Positions 1 through 6,799 of a stretch of 32,188 nucleotides of DNA are shown piece after piece (within the stretch, counting starts at the first letter, position 1; every line of letters begins with the position of its first letter). This stretch comes from Prochlorococcus sp. HOT208_60m_813B04 (GTDB taxonomy: Bacteria; Cyanobacteriota; Cyanobacteriia; PCC-6307; Cyanobiaceae), in assembly GCA_002025975.1 (NCBI GenBank), contig MWOU01000242.1, forward strand, positions 1 to 32,188. Direction: 5' to 3'. The notes beneath the pieces are model-generated. The model saw only the letters and a list, made by a program, of their open reading frames with translations. It made no database searches and was not told the DNA's origin. Made by a program: the position numbers and the translations under genes.

Positions 1-90
1 CACCTTCAGGAAACATCACCCCAACTTCCGCCCGGGGAGTTCAATCTCGGATTCTTAAGACTTCAAGTTAATTCACTTGAGGTCTTTTTT
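1..90 (+). ncRNA. Yfr2-like small RNA, 5' end cut off by the window
   Basis: Seen: positions 1-41 match 3300-3340 at 38 of 41 bases. The copy contains AGGAAACATCACC, then a hairpin (AACTTCC 23-29, loop GCCCG, GGGAGTT 35-41), then a strong intrinsic terminator at 58-90. Known, from memory: cyanobacterial Yfr2-type RNAs are about 60-95 nt, occur in several copies in Prochlorococcus and share AGGAAACA in an unpaired region. Inferred: this is the 3' part of one such RNA, starting just left of the window. It could instead be only the repeat left by cassette insertion, without a functional promoter. Confidence 0.55.
58..90 (+). terminator. Rho-independent terminator of the left sRNA copy
   Basis: Stem of 11 pairs, AGACTTCAAGT (58-68) with ACTTGAGGTCT (75-85), one G-U pair, 6-nt loop, followed by a run of five T. 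It ends the left Yfr2-like copy. The stem differs completely from the terminator after the right copy. Confidence 0.85.
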
Positions 91-397
91 AATGCCCTGA
101 CAACCATCTGAAGAAGGTACGCAAATCAGATGAATTCAGGATACTCCATTTTCACCAAATAAATTGAGGTGATATTGAGGTGAAATGGTTTTTTGGTTGA
201 GGTGAAGAAATATATTCAACTTCCTTTTTGGTTACAGGTTTCTCGTGACTACATTGCACAAATTCTCATATTGACAGGATCTTTAAAATTAATGAAAAGG
301 ATTTAATGAAGAAACACCGATTAGGATATTCTGCCTTAGTGAAATTTCTGATATTAAAAGAAGGTCAACAGCAGTTTGGAATTCGATTTGTATAGTC
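91..397. other. Stretch with degenerate tiny ORFs, no gene recognised
   Basis: Between the left sRNA terminator and the 398 ORF. A GTG-initiated frame at 202-306 (34 residues) ends in TAATG, which overlaps an ATG frame at 306-395 (29 residues). That frame in turn stops 2 bp before the ATG at 398. The chain could be a leader of coupled small ORFs or the frameshifted remains of one gene. No family resemblance was seen in either peptide. The three short TTGAGGTGA repeats lie here. Confidence 0.3.
164..205 (+). repeat. Three TTGAGGTGA repeats (iteron-like)
   Basis: Perfect 9-bp copies at 164-172, 175-183 and 197-205, the first two separated by 2 bp and the third by 13 bp. They sit inside the repeat-bounded cassette, upstream of the tiny ORF chain. 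They could be protein-binding arm sites or operators; at this AT content part of the pattern could be chance. Confidence 0.45.
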
Positions 398-535
398 ATG
401 ATGATCCACTTAAATCTCAATAAAGTTGATGAAGCAAAGATGCGTGAAGTGATGAAAAAGGAACGAAGACCATTTACACAGTCAGCAGTGAAAAAATGGT
501 TTCTGGATCAATTAAATCGTTCTTATTTGGAATAA
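398..535 (+). CDS. Small hypothetical protein, possible ribbon-helix-helix fold
   Basis: A 45-residue ORF starting with two consecutive ATG codons. The order is a short hydrophobic strand (MIHLNLN), a charged helix (VDEAKMREVMKKERR) and a second helix (TQSAVKKWFLDQLN). This strand-helix-helix pattern and length resemble small ribbon-helix-helix DNA-binding proteins such as antitoxins or copy-number regulators, but there is no diagnostic motif, so this is inference. It lies inside the repeat-bounded cassette and has no visible toxin partner. A second forward frame (496-669, 57 residues) overlaps its 3' end. Confidence 0.4.
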   Translation: MMIHLNLNKVDEAKMREVMKKERRPFTQSAVKKWFLDQLNRSYLE

Positions 536-766
536 TTATTTCTTCTGAAAAACTAGAAACAATAATTACCATAATCAAATCAAATGTTTTGAGATGTAAT
601 TTCTTTAAAAACGCAGGATTAGATATTGGATTATTTAAGGTTCTTGGTATAAATTCCGACAATTTATAAAATCAGAAATTATCAAATATCAAAAGAGCAA
701 ACACCCTGATATAAAATAATACGAAATTTATATAAAAGAACTTTTTAGTCTGGATTTTTAGTTCTT
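536..766. other. AT-rich leader before the propeller gene
   Basis: Runs up to the ATG at 767. It contains the tail of an unrecognised forward frame (496-669, 57 residues from an ATG) and an overlapping minus-strand frame (474-662, 62 residues). Neither resembles a known family, and because they mirror each other at most one can be real. The last 90 bases are very AT-rich and probably hold the promoter of the 767 gene, but no clear -35/-10 pair stands out. Confidence 0.3.
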
Positions 767-3040
767 ATGTCTTCAAGTAATATTTTTGAATGGACAAGAC
801 TTTTAGGTAATAGTGATGAAGACTTTGGAGGAATTCAAATACCCTCCCTTGTTGGGACTGCTATAACAACAGGTAATGATGGATCTGTTTATGTTGCTGG
901 ACATACATCTAGTAATTTTGATGGTGAAACCAATCAAGGATTAATGGATGTATTTGTAAGTAAGTTGAATCCTGATGGGACTAAGGATTGGACAAAACTT
1001 ATAGGGAGCGAATCTAATGATTATGCAACTGCATTAACAATTGGAAATGATGGATCTGTATATGTTTCTGGATTTACAGTTGGCGATTTTGAAGGGGAAA
1101 TCAGGCAAAATATTTCGTTTAATGGATTTATAGGTAAGTTGAATCCTGATGGGACTAAGGATTGGACGCAACTCATACAAACTGATAAGTCTGATTACGC
1201 AACTGCATTAACAATTGGAAATGATGGATCTATATATATTTCTGGAAGTACAGGTGGTGATCTTTATGGTCAAAACCCTAGTGAGAGTTTTACTGGATTT
1301 CTAAGCAAATATGATCCAGATGGAACGAGAGATTGGACTAAATTTTCCTTTGATATAGGAAATGCATTAACTACCGCATTAGATGGATCGATTTATATCG
1401 GAGGTTATTCTGCGTCTATTACTAAATTTAATCCAGATGGAACAAAGGATTGGACAAGTGATGCTGGAATTCCTGGTGAAGTATTTGCAGTAACGACTGG
1501 AATCGATGGGTCAATTTATATTGGCATTAAAGATCAATATGATTTAGGTAGTGTTATAAGTAAATTTAATTCTGATGGAATAAGAGATTGGACCAAAAGT
1601 CTAGATTTATTCCCCAACCCATATGATATAACTACAGGATTAGATGGATCAATTTATATCTCTGGTTCTGAATGGGACATCTCTAATTCTGAACCTTATT
1701 CTAGTAATTATTTACGTTTTTATACATACATTAGTCAATTTAATTCTGATGGAGAAAAGGGTTGGACACAATATTTAGGTAATTTTGGAGATGATAGTAT
1801 CCATAACAATCATCCAAATAGATACTATCATCCTGTTTCAAATTCAAACGCAAATATAAATACAATTACTACAGCAAGTGATGGATCAATTTATGCAGTT
1901 GGACTAACAAAGGTTGATTTAAATAATTCATTATTAGAAGAACATAGTAATACTTTAATTAAAAAATTTATACACTTATTTTCTCCAATTGATATAGATA
2001 TCTCATCAACAAGTTTTAATGAAAATATAGAGGCAGCAAATATAGTTGCAACTTTATCCGCTATAGATGAGGATGCATCTGATAGTCATACTTATACATT
2101 AGTTAGCGGAACAGGAGATACAGATAATGCTTCTTTTTCTATTGAAGGAAGCAACTTAAAGATAAATTCTTCTCCTGATTATGAAACCAAATCAAGTTAT
2201 TCTGTCCGTCTAAAAACAACAGATCTTGGTGGGTTGTCTTATGAAGAAGCAGTCACTTTTAGTGTGAATGATTTAATTGATACTGGAACAAAAGTTGCAG
2301 ATATAAACGAAAGTTACACTACTCATTCAAAAGGATTTACATCAATTTCTGGATCAGCACCTGTAACGGTGACTGCCTATGAAGTTGGCAAAGAAACGAC
2401 TCTGGATTCAATAAAAGATTATGGTGGAAACTTGCATGCTGGAGATACTTTAGAAAATACTTCATCTTCTTATAAATATCAGGGACTACTTGATGTAAAT
2501 GGTGATGGAGTCTTTGAAGGAATTTTTACCAATAAAGTTTCTAGACGTTGGGTTACAGCAAAAGTGGATTCAACTACTGGTCAAGTTGATTTTGATGATA
2601 ATGGTGCTGGTGGAGGATCAAGAGTAGTAGGCATTTATGAAGACCCCTTAATTGCAGAAGGTGCATCTAATAGTGGATTTTTATCAGATGGAGTAACGCC
2701 AGCACCAGCAGCAATTGGAGCAACAGGATCAGATCGTTATATTGATTTAAATGGTGATGGTGATTTTGATGATAATAATGAAGATCGCTTGGCACTTAAT
2801 AGTCAGGTTCGTTTTCAGAATGATTTGGATATCGATAACTTAAGTGCCAAACATTCTGGTGATTATGACGGAGATGGAATTCATGAGGTCTATTGGAAAA
2901 CAAATGATGGCACTGCCTATCTCAGATCATTGATGCATGTTGATGGAAATATACGATATGCAAATTATCAAAATGAAACTCAAATGAATGAATATTTAAC
3001 TGCCCAGGGACATACAGAAATTATTAGTGATATCGTTTAA
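767..3040 (+). CDS. Large secreted-type beta-propeller/cadherin-like repeat protein
   Basis: 757 residues. Residues about 8-400 contain seven WT motifs (first EWTRLLG, then DGxxDWT forms, last DGEKGWT), each followed by a DGS[VI]Y motif, which fits a seven-bladed beta-propeller of the SBBP type. Residues about 405-505 look like a cadherin-type beta-sandwich (SFNENIEA, AIDEDAS, SFSIEGSNLKI, PDYETKSSYSV). The C-terminal third has Asp/Gly-rich Ca-binding-type loops (DVNGDGVFE, DLNGDGDFDD, DYDGDGIHE) and ends in a short non-repeat tail. There is no N-terminal signal peptide, so export through a type I system using the C-terminus is likely (inference). It is probably a cell-surface or released protein; ligand unknown. 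It is the main cargo of the repeat-bounded cassette and converges with the AlpA-like gene 8 bp away. Confidence 0.8.
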   Translation: MSSSNIFEWTRLLGNSDEDFGGIQIPSLVGTAITTGNDGSVYVAGHTSSNFDGETNQGLMDVFVSKLNPDGTKDWTKLIGSESNDYATALTIGNDGSVYVSGFTVGDFEGEIRQNISFNGFIGKLNPDGTKDWTQLIQTDKSDYATALTIGNDGSIYISGSTGGDLYGQNPSESFTGFLSKYDPDGTRDWTKFSFDIGNALTTALDGSIYIGGYSASITKFNPDGTKDWTSDAGIPGEVFAVTTGIDGSIYIGIKDQYDLGSVISKFNSDGIRDWTKSLDLFPNPYDITTGLDGSIYISGSEWDISNSEPYSSNYLRFYTYISQFNSDGEKGWTQYLGNFGDDSIHNNHPNRYYHPVSNSNANINTITTASDGSIYAVGLTKVDLNNSLLEEHSNTLIKKFIHLFSPIDIDISSTSFNENIEAANIVATLSAIDEDASDSHTYTLVSGTGDTDNASFSIEGSNLKINSSPDYETKSSYSVRLKTTDLGGLSYEEAVTFSVNDLIDTGTKVADINESYTTHSKGFTSISGSAPVTVTAYEVGKETTLDSIKDYGGNLHAGDTLENTSSSYKYQGLLDVNGDGVFEGIFTNKVSRRWVTAKVDSTTGQVDFDDNGAGGGSRVVGIYEDPLIAEGASNSGFLSDGVTPAPAAIGATGSDRYIDLNGDGDFDDNNEDRLALNSQVRFQNDLDIDNLSAKHSGDYDGDGIHEVYWKTNDGTAYLRSLMHVDGNIRYANYQNETQMNEYLTAQGHTEIISDIV
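961..1231 (+). repeat. Recent internal 174-bp tandem duplication of a propeller blade
   Basis: Two separate 33-bp stretches recur perfectly with the same period: 961-993 equals 1135-1167 and 1025-1057 equals 1199-1231. The offset is 174 bp (58 codons) in both cases. Blades two and three therefore arose from a recent duplication or gene conversion, while the other blades have diverged at DNA level. Confidence 0.85.
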
Positions 3041-3048
3041 TCTCTTTA

Positions 3049-3237
3049 TTAAGATCTTTTACTTTTTATCCACTCATCTATTTGAGATTTCATAAAAACT
3101 TTTCTTCCTGGGGATAGTTTTATTTTGGACGGAAAGTCTCCTTTTTTGACTAGTCGATTAATTGTCGATATTGAAATTCCAAGTAAATTTGATACCTCTA
3201 TTATGTTTAAAAAAGGACGATTTTCTGTGTGAGTCAT
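3049..3237 (-). CDS. AlpA/excisionase-family helix-turn-helix protein
   Basis: 62 residues, all one winged-helix of the AlpA/MerR-like excisionase type: FLNIIEVSNLLGISISTINR is the recognition helix-turn-helix, followed by GDFPSKIKLSPGRKVFMKSQIDEWIKS. The order 'FP..IKL..GR..F....ID.WI' is typical of AlpA (prophage CP4-57 regulator) proteins, which act as excisionases or activate integrase expression. Its start lies 62 bp from the right-hand sRNA-type repeat, the usual place for a recombination directionality factor. It reads away from the repeat and converges with the propeller gene. Two tandem 11-bp repeats overlap its start. No integrase partner is visible in the window. Confidence 0.85.
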   Translation of the reverse strand: MTHTENRPFLNIIEVSNLLGISISTINRLVKKGDFPSKIKLSPGRKVFMKSQIDEWIKSKRS

Positions 3238-3257
3238 GGTGGGGAAATGGTGGGGAA
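3236..3257. repeat. Tandem 11-bp repeat at the AlpA start
   Basis: ATGGTGGGGAA occurs twice head to tail (3236-3246, 3247-3257), unusually G-rich for this genome. It lies between the AlpA start codon (3235-3237, minus strand) and the small-RNA-type repeat at 3300. It could be an excisionase binding site or an autoregulatory operator. There is no normal ribosome-binding site in front of the AlpA start, which reads CCCCACC-ATG. Confidence 0.6.
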
Positions 3258-3297
3258 ATATATCAAAATCGCAAAATTCTTATGTCATATTCAGTCA

Positions 3298-3392
3298 TAC
3301 ACCTTCAGGAAACATCACCCTGACTACCGCCCGGGGAGTTTATAAATTCCAAAAAGTTATCCAAAGTCACCCTGAAAAGGTGACTTTTTATT
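3298..3392 (+). ncRNA. Yfr2-like small RNA (right copy)
   Basis: Starts near ACACCTTCAGGAAACATCACC. It then has a hairpin (GACTACC 3322-3328, loop GCCCG, GGGAGTT 3334-3340; one A-G mismatch and one G-U pair) and an intrinsic terminator. The length of about 95 nt, the AGGAAACA motif and the two-hairpin plan fit the Yfr2 family of abundant cyanobacterial sRNAs (from memory of the family). A weak -10 (CATATT, 3286-3291) puts the 5' end near 3298, but the exact start is a guess. An open frame crosses the whole unit (3236-3400) but runs through the terminator and is not believed. Confidence 0.6.
3363..3392 (+). terminator. Rho-independent terminator of the right sRNA copy
   Basis: Perfect 9-bp stem AAAGTCACC (3363-3371) / GGTGACTTT (3379-3387), loop CTGAAAA, followed by a T-rich tract to beyond 3392. 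Confidence 0.9.
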
Positions 3393-3455
3393 TTTTTTGA
3401 TTTTTTTAAAATAGTTATTATCCAAAGATATAATACAGTATATTTATATAATATT

Positions 3456-3557
3456 AAGTACAGTATATAGAACATTTAAAGTATTTAATTTATTAATTTT
3501 TTAATTATTTTACAAATTAAAAAAATTGGTTTTTAAGAACAGTAAATAGAACATTTA
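3456..3557 (+). repeat. Direct repeat pair in an AT-rich spacer
   Basis: A 23-bp sequence, AAGtACAGTAtATAGAACATTTA, occurs at 3456-3478 and, with two changes, at 3535-3557 (spacing 79 bp). A partial third copy of TACAGTATAT lies at 3434-3443. The rest of 3393-3661 is featureless AT-rich DNA. The core ACAGTA(t/a)ATAGAACATT could be a regulator site; it does not fit the cyanobacterial LexA box as I know it. Confidence 0.5.
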
Positions 3558-3661
3558 CTAAATTCTATACAAAAACGAAAAGTCCCTTTGATTGATTCTA
3601 ATTTTTTAGAATTTAGATATATTTTTTATATCGTTTGAATTACTACACCATTCAGGAAATT

Positions 3662-4021
3662 CTAGTCATCCCACATATCCTTTTTCTCTTGATCTAAATT
3701 ATTCCTTTCAAGTAATTCTATTCTTTGCTTCTGAGAATCTATTTCTGTTTCAATTATGTTTTTATCGTCAATGTATTTTGCTTGTATTTCTAAGATATTT
3801 ATTTCAAATTGTTCTCCAAAAAAATCTGACATTTCTCTCCATGCTTCCATTTCCTCTTCTTTTCCAATAGTATCGTTTATCTGATGAGAAATAATTTCTA
3901 GTACATATTGTTTAAGTTCTTGATGACTCATCGATTCAACTTTTTTTTCAATGTAAAGTTCTTTAAGGTTTTCTAATTGTTTTTTAGATAAATCAGAGTA
4001 GATAATAGACTTCTTTTTCAT
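3662..4021 (-). CDS. Conserved-type hypothetical protein, charged, coiled-coil C-terminus
   Basis: 119 residues, strongly charged and predicted almost entirely helical. The first half (MKKKSIIYSDLSKKQLENL ... SMSHQELKQYVLEII) resembles small proteins I associate with marine cyanobacteria and their phages. The second half, from about residue 75, is a Glu/Lys/Gln-rich likely coiled coil ending EKKDMWDD. No catalytic motif, signal peptide or membrane segment. It stands alone, 270 bp from the sRNA terminator and divergent from rpaA across 396 bp. Function unknown. Confidence 0.65.
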   Translation of the reverse strand: MKKKSIIYSDLSKKQLENLKELYIEKKVESMSHQELKQYVLEIISHQINDTIGKEEEMEAWREMSDFFGEQFEINILEIQAKYIDDKNIIETEIDSQKQRIELLERNNLDQEKKDMWDD

Positions 4022-4417
4022 TAATACTTAAATTTTTTTAATATAAACAAAATTATTAGTTTTACATTCAGATGAAACCAAAAACTTCAAAATAAGTTAA
4101 ATAATCTTTGAAAACTGTGAATCACCATTTAATTTCATTTAAGTTAACTTAAAATATTATCTACATTTATTTATTACGATTTCAATAATTATTTTTTCTA
4201 ATATTCCTTTAATTATTAAGAAAAAATAAATAGAATTGGAAGAAATTGTGAAATTTAAACTTTTCTAAAATTATCAATTTCTATTTAATCCCTTGCAGCA
4301 ATTGAATTATTTGATAAATCTAATTGATAAAATTGTTTACACTAATCCAGCAATCTTTATAAATTCTTGAGAGAATCGTATTACTAAAACTTTATTTTAA
4401 TTTAATAGTTTATAAAT
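4022..4417. other. Long divergent intergenic region with a 16-bp palindrome upstream of rpaA
   Basis: 396 bp of about 80% AT without a coding frame, between the orphan minus-strand gene and rpaA. The perfect palindrome TTTAAGTTAACTTAAA lies at 4138-4153, roughly 120 bp from the orphan gene's start and 265 bp from rpaA. A promoter-like pair lies at 4336-4363. It is far longer than most other spacers here, so a long leader or unannotated small RNA is possible; no terminator hairpin was seen inside it. Confidence 0.5.
4336..4363 (+). promoter_or_regulatory. Likely rpaA promoter
   Basis: TTTACA (4336-4341) and TATAAA (4358-4363) are separated by 16 bp and predict transcription from about 4370, leaving a leader of about 48 nt before the ATG at 4418. 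It is the best sigma-70-type pair in this spacer. Confidence 0.45.
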
Positions 4418-5200
4418 ATGAAAATTTCAATCCTTCTAATTGAAGACGATCATGATATGCGTGATTTAGTGTCTAGGCATTTAGAACATTCTGGTTTTGA
4501 TGTCCAAAAAGCTGAAGATGGAATAAAAGGCCAAGCATTAGCTCTTCAATATTCTCCAGATTTAATACTTTTAGATTTAATGCTGCCTAGTGTTGACGGA
4601 TTAACTTTATGTCAACGACTAAGAAGAGATGAAAGAACATCAAATATCCCAATTTTGATGATAACTGCATTAGGCGGCCTCAAAGATAAAGTTACTGGGT
4701 TTAATTCAGGAGCAGATGATTACATTACTAAACCATTTGATCTAGAAGAACTACATGTACGCATAAAAGCTTTATTAAGAAGAACCAACAGAGCACAATT
4801 GAATTCTAGTAACCAGCAAGAAATATTAAATTATGGCCCTTTAACTCTTGTTCCGGAAAGATTTGAAGCCATTTGGTTTGAATCTCCCGTTAGATTAACT
4901 CACCTTGAATTTGAACTGCTTCATTGTCTTCTGCAGAGGCATGGTCAGACTGTATCGCCAGCATTAATTCTTAAAGAAGTATGGGGATATGAACCTGATG
5001 ATGATATTGAAACAATAAGAGTTCATATTAGACACTTACGCACTAAACTTGAACCCGATCCACGTAAACCAAATTATATAAAAACTGTATATGGTGCTGG
5101 ATATTGTCTTGAGTTACCTATTGGTTCTCAAGTCGAAGCTGCTAGGCAAGAATTTATCAAAGCAAGAAACCCTGATTTGATAAATTCTGCAGTGGATTAA
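4418..5200 (+). CDS. rpaA: Response regulator RpaA (OmpR family)
   Basis: 260 residues. Receiver domain 1-120 with acidic pocket E9-D10, phospho-acceptor D53 (LLDLMLP), T83 and K105 (KPF). A winged-helix OmpR-type DNA-binding domain spans about 135-235 ([16 protein letters not shown]-like [22 protein letters not shown]). It is distinguished from RpaB at 11203 by sequence and matches RpaA, the master output regulator of the SasA/KaiC circadian pathway, which also affects phycobilisome/photosystem energy coupling in other cyanobacteria. A 25-residue tail after the wing is typical. It has its own long upstream region and converges on holB with a 2-bp gap. Partner kinase SasA is not in the window. 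Confidence 0.88.
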   Translation: MKISILLIEDDHDMRDLVSRHLEHSGFDVQKAEDGIKGQALALQYSPDLILLDLMLPSVDGLTLCQRLRRDERTSNIPILMITALGGLKDKVTGFNSGADDYITKPFDLEELHVRIKALLRRTNRAQLNSSNQQEILNYGPLTLVPERFEAIWFESPVRLTHLEFELLHCLLQRHGQTVSPALILKEVWGYEPDDDIETIRVHIRHLRTKLEPDPRKPNYIKTVYGAGYCLELPIGSQVEAARQEFIKARNPDLINSAVD

Positions 5201-5202
5201 TC

Positions 5203-6165
5203 TCATTTATCTTCTATTGAAATTTTTAAAAAAGCAACTTCCCACGCCACCCTAGGTTGAATGTTTTTTCTTAAAAGATATTTTAAATTTTCAAGTTTTT
5301 TAACCAAACCAATACTTTTTGTTTTTCTCCACCAAATTGTTTGAATTAAATTTATTAAACAAATCTGTTGTGAAATTTCTAATTTTTCAGATATTAATTT
5401 AGATATTTCTAATATTTCCAGACTATTTTTAATTGGAGAATCCAATTTACTTATAATTTCATCTGAAAAATCATTCCAAATTTCAATATTTTTCAATAAT
5501 TGATGTGGAGATCCATTCGCAGAGTTTATTAAATCTTCAAATTTTAATTTTGTATTTATCTTTAATTTAGAAGTATCTAAATATTCTTTTAAAATCGACT
5601 TTATTTGTTTACTAGAAATAGATCGAAATCTGACGATTTGACATCTTGAAATGATCGTATCTAATAGAAGGTTTAATTTAGATGTTAGTAAAATAAAAAT
5701 TCCGTTACTAGGTTCTTCTAAGGTTTTTAAAAGGCAATTTGAGGCTGCTTCGTTTAGGAGATGTGCATCAACAATCAATACAATTTTTTTTCCTGAGTTT
5801 ATTGATTTTTGACTAAGAAAAGTTTTGATATTACGTATTTGAGCAATTTTAATAATCTCAGATCCACTTTTTATTGTTTTTTCAAGATCGAGACTTCCTG
5901 AACTTTTTGTTTGCAAAAGAGAATCAGGTTCAATAATTAAAAAATCAGGATGGTTATTGTTTGTAATTTTCTCTTCAACATTTTCGCTTGGTGAAGACTG
6001 CTTGAAAATTTCTTTTATAAATTGAAGAGCAGTTTGCTTTTTGCCTAATCCTTCAGCACCATAAAATATATAACCATTAGCCAATGATTTGTTTTTAATT
6101 ATGCTCTTAAGAAAGGTATTGGCTTCTTCATTCAAGAAGAAATTATTTTTTTTAAACTCAATCAT
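5203..6165 (-). CDS. holB: DNA polymerase III subunit delta prime
   Basis: 320 residues. Clamp-loader AAA+ protein with a P-loop at 36-44 (GAEGLGKKQ), the LLKTLEEP motif (residues 145-152) and the SRC motif (173-175, ISRCQIVRF) that supplies the arginine finger to the neighbouring subunit. The Cys-rich zinc module found in Escherichia coli delta prime is missing: the stretch around residues 55-80 has no Cys. The last third is weakly conserved collar helices. Last gene of a minus-strand operon; its start overlaps the end of tmk by 8 bp, the common bacterial tmk-holB arrangement. Confidence 0.92.
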   Translation of the reverse strand: MIEFKKNNFFLNEEANTFLKSIIKNKSLANGYIFYGAEGLGKKQTALQFIKEIFKQSSPSENVEEKITNNNHPDFLIIEPDSLLQTKSSGSLDLEKTIKSGSEIIKIAQIRNIKTFLSQKSINSGKKIVLIVDAHLLNEAASNCLLKTLEEPSNGIFILLTSKLNLLLDTIISRCQIVRFRSISSKQIKSILKEYLDTSKLKINTKLKFEDLINSANGSPHQLLKNIEIWNDFSDEIISKLDSPIKNSLEILEISKLISEKLEISQQICLINLIQTIWWRKTKSIGLVKKLENLKYLLRKNIQPRVAWEVAFLKISIEDK

Positions 6166-6799
6166 TTTTTTTAGAAAAATTGTTAAGCAAAATCTCTTTA
6201 ATTTGATTAGAAATAGTTTTAATATTTTGTGAAGCAGATATTACTTTCCAGTTTTTTTGTTTGGCAATTAGTTTGAAGCCTTCATTTACTTTTTCTAAAA
6301 ATCTAATACCTTCTGATTCTATTCTGTCTGGAATTTCATTTTTTCTTCGGAATAAGCTCTCTTCTGGAGAAATTTCTAAGAAGAAAGTGAGATCTGGAGA
6401 TACGCCTTGACAAACAATAGATTCAATATTTTTAATTGTTTCTAAATTTATATTTCTTCCATAACCTTGATAAGCCAGTGTGGAATCAGAAAATCTATCA
6501 CTTATTACCCAATCATTGTTATTTAAAGCAGGTGAAATAATTTTGGAAACGTGTTCAGCTCTATCTGCTGAATAAAGCAATAATTCTGCAAGAGATGAAG
6601 GTTTGTTATTTTCATTATTATCAAGAATCAGTCCTCTAAGTTTTTTTCCTAAAAGACTGCCTCCAGGTTCTCTAGTTGTAATTAATTTAGACCCTTTCTT
6701 TATTAGACCACTATTAGGAAGCCATTTAGATAGTTCATCTATTTGGGTAGTTTTACCACATCCATCAATACCCTCAATAACGATAAATTTTCCTTTCAT
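6158..6799 (-). CDS. tmk: Thymidylate kinase
   Basis: 213 residues. Phosphorylates dTMP to dTDP with ATP. P-loop G10-T18 (GIDGCGKTT), the REPGGS substrate motif (43-48), the DRF motif (101-103) followed by [10 protein letters not shown], and a LID with basic residues ([11 protein letters not shown]). Full length for the family. Its ATG abuts the stop of the copper ATPase gene with no spacer, and its end overlaps holB, so the three genes are probably co-transcribed. Confidence 0.97.
   Translation of the reverse strand: MKGKFIVIEGIDGCGKTTQIDELSKWLPNSGLIKKGSKLITTREPGGSLLGKKLRGLILDNNENNKPSSLAELLLYSADRAEHVSKIISPALNNNDWVISDRFSDSTLAYQGYGRNINLETIKNIESIVCQGVSPDLTFFLEISPEESLFRRKNEIPDRIESEGIRFLEKVNEGFKLIAKQKNWKVISASQNIKTISNQIKEILLNNFSKKND

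Larger units (their letters stand above)
1..3340. mobile_element. Candidate cargo cassette flanked by sRNA-derived direct repeats
   Basis: Seen: 41-bp direct repeats at 1-41 and 3300-3340 enclose about 3.26 kb. The interval contains an AlpA/excisionase-like gene beside the right repeat, a large secreted-type repeat protein and tiny ORFs. Outside the right repeat, after one orphan gene, begins solid core genome. Known: many integrative elements use the 3' end of a small RNA or tRNA gene as attachment site and regenerate it on integration; repeats associated with Prochlorococcus genomic islands have been reported. Inferred: the interval entered by site-specific or homologous recombination between the repeats. 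No integrase is present, so the element is either incomplete, dependent on a recombinase elsewhere, or a product of repeat-mediated shuffling. Confidence 0.45.

Noticed and set aside
1..90. tmRNA or tRNA 3' end as the attachment site
   Set aside because: GGAGTTCAATCTC looks a little like a T-arm but lacks GGTTCRANNCC, no acceptor stem or CCA follows, and the second copy diverges at the same place (GGAGTTTATAAA).
474..662. Minus-strand 62-residue ORF and forward 57-residue ORF (496-669) on the same DNA
   Set aside because: They mirror each other and neither has a recognisable motif or ribosome-binding site; kept only as a remark in the spacer entry.
3236..3400. Forward ORF of 54 codons starting MVGKWWGN, crossing the right sRNA copy
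   Set aside because: It runs through a conserved structured RNA and its intrinsic terminator; the frame after the repeat differs in the left copy, so the shared part is RNA, not protein.
3456..3478. LexA-type SOS box in AGTACAGTATATAGAAC
   Set aside because: The half-sites do not have the spacing and dyad symmetry of the cyanobacterial LexA consensus as I know it.
4336..4363. RpaB HLR1 site at the rpaA promoter
   Set aside because: Only one GTTTACA half-site is present; the second half at the required spacing is missing.
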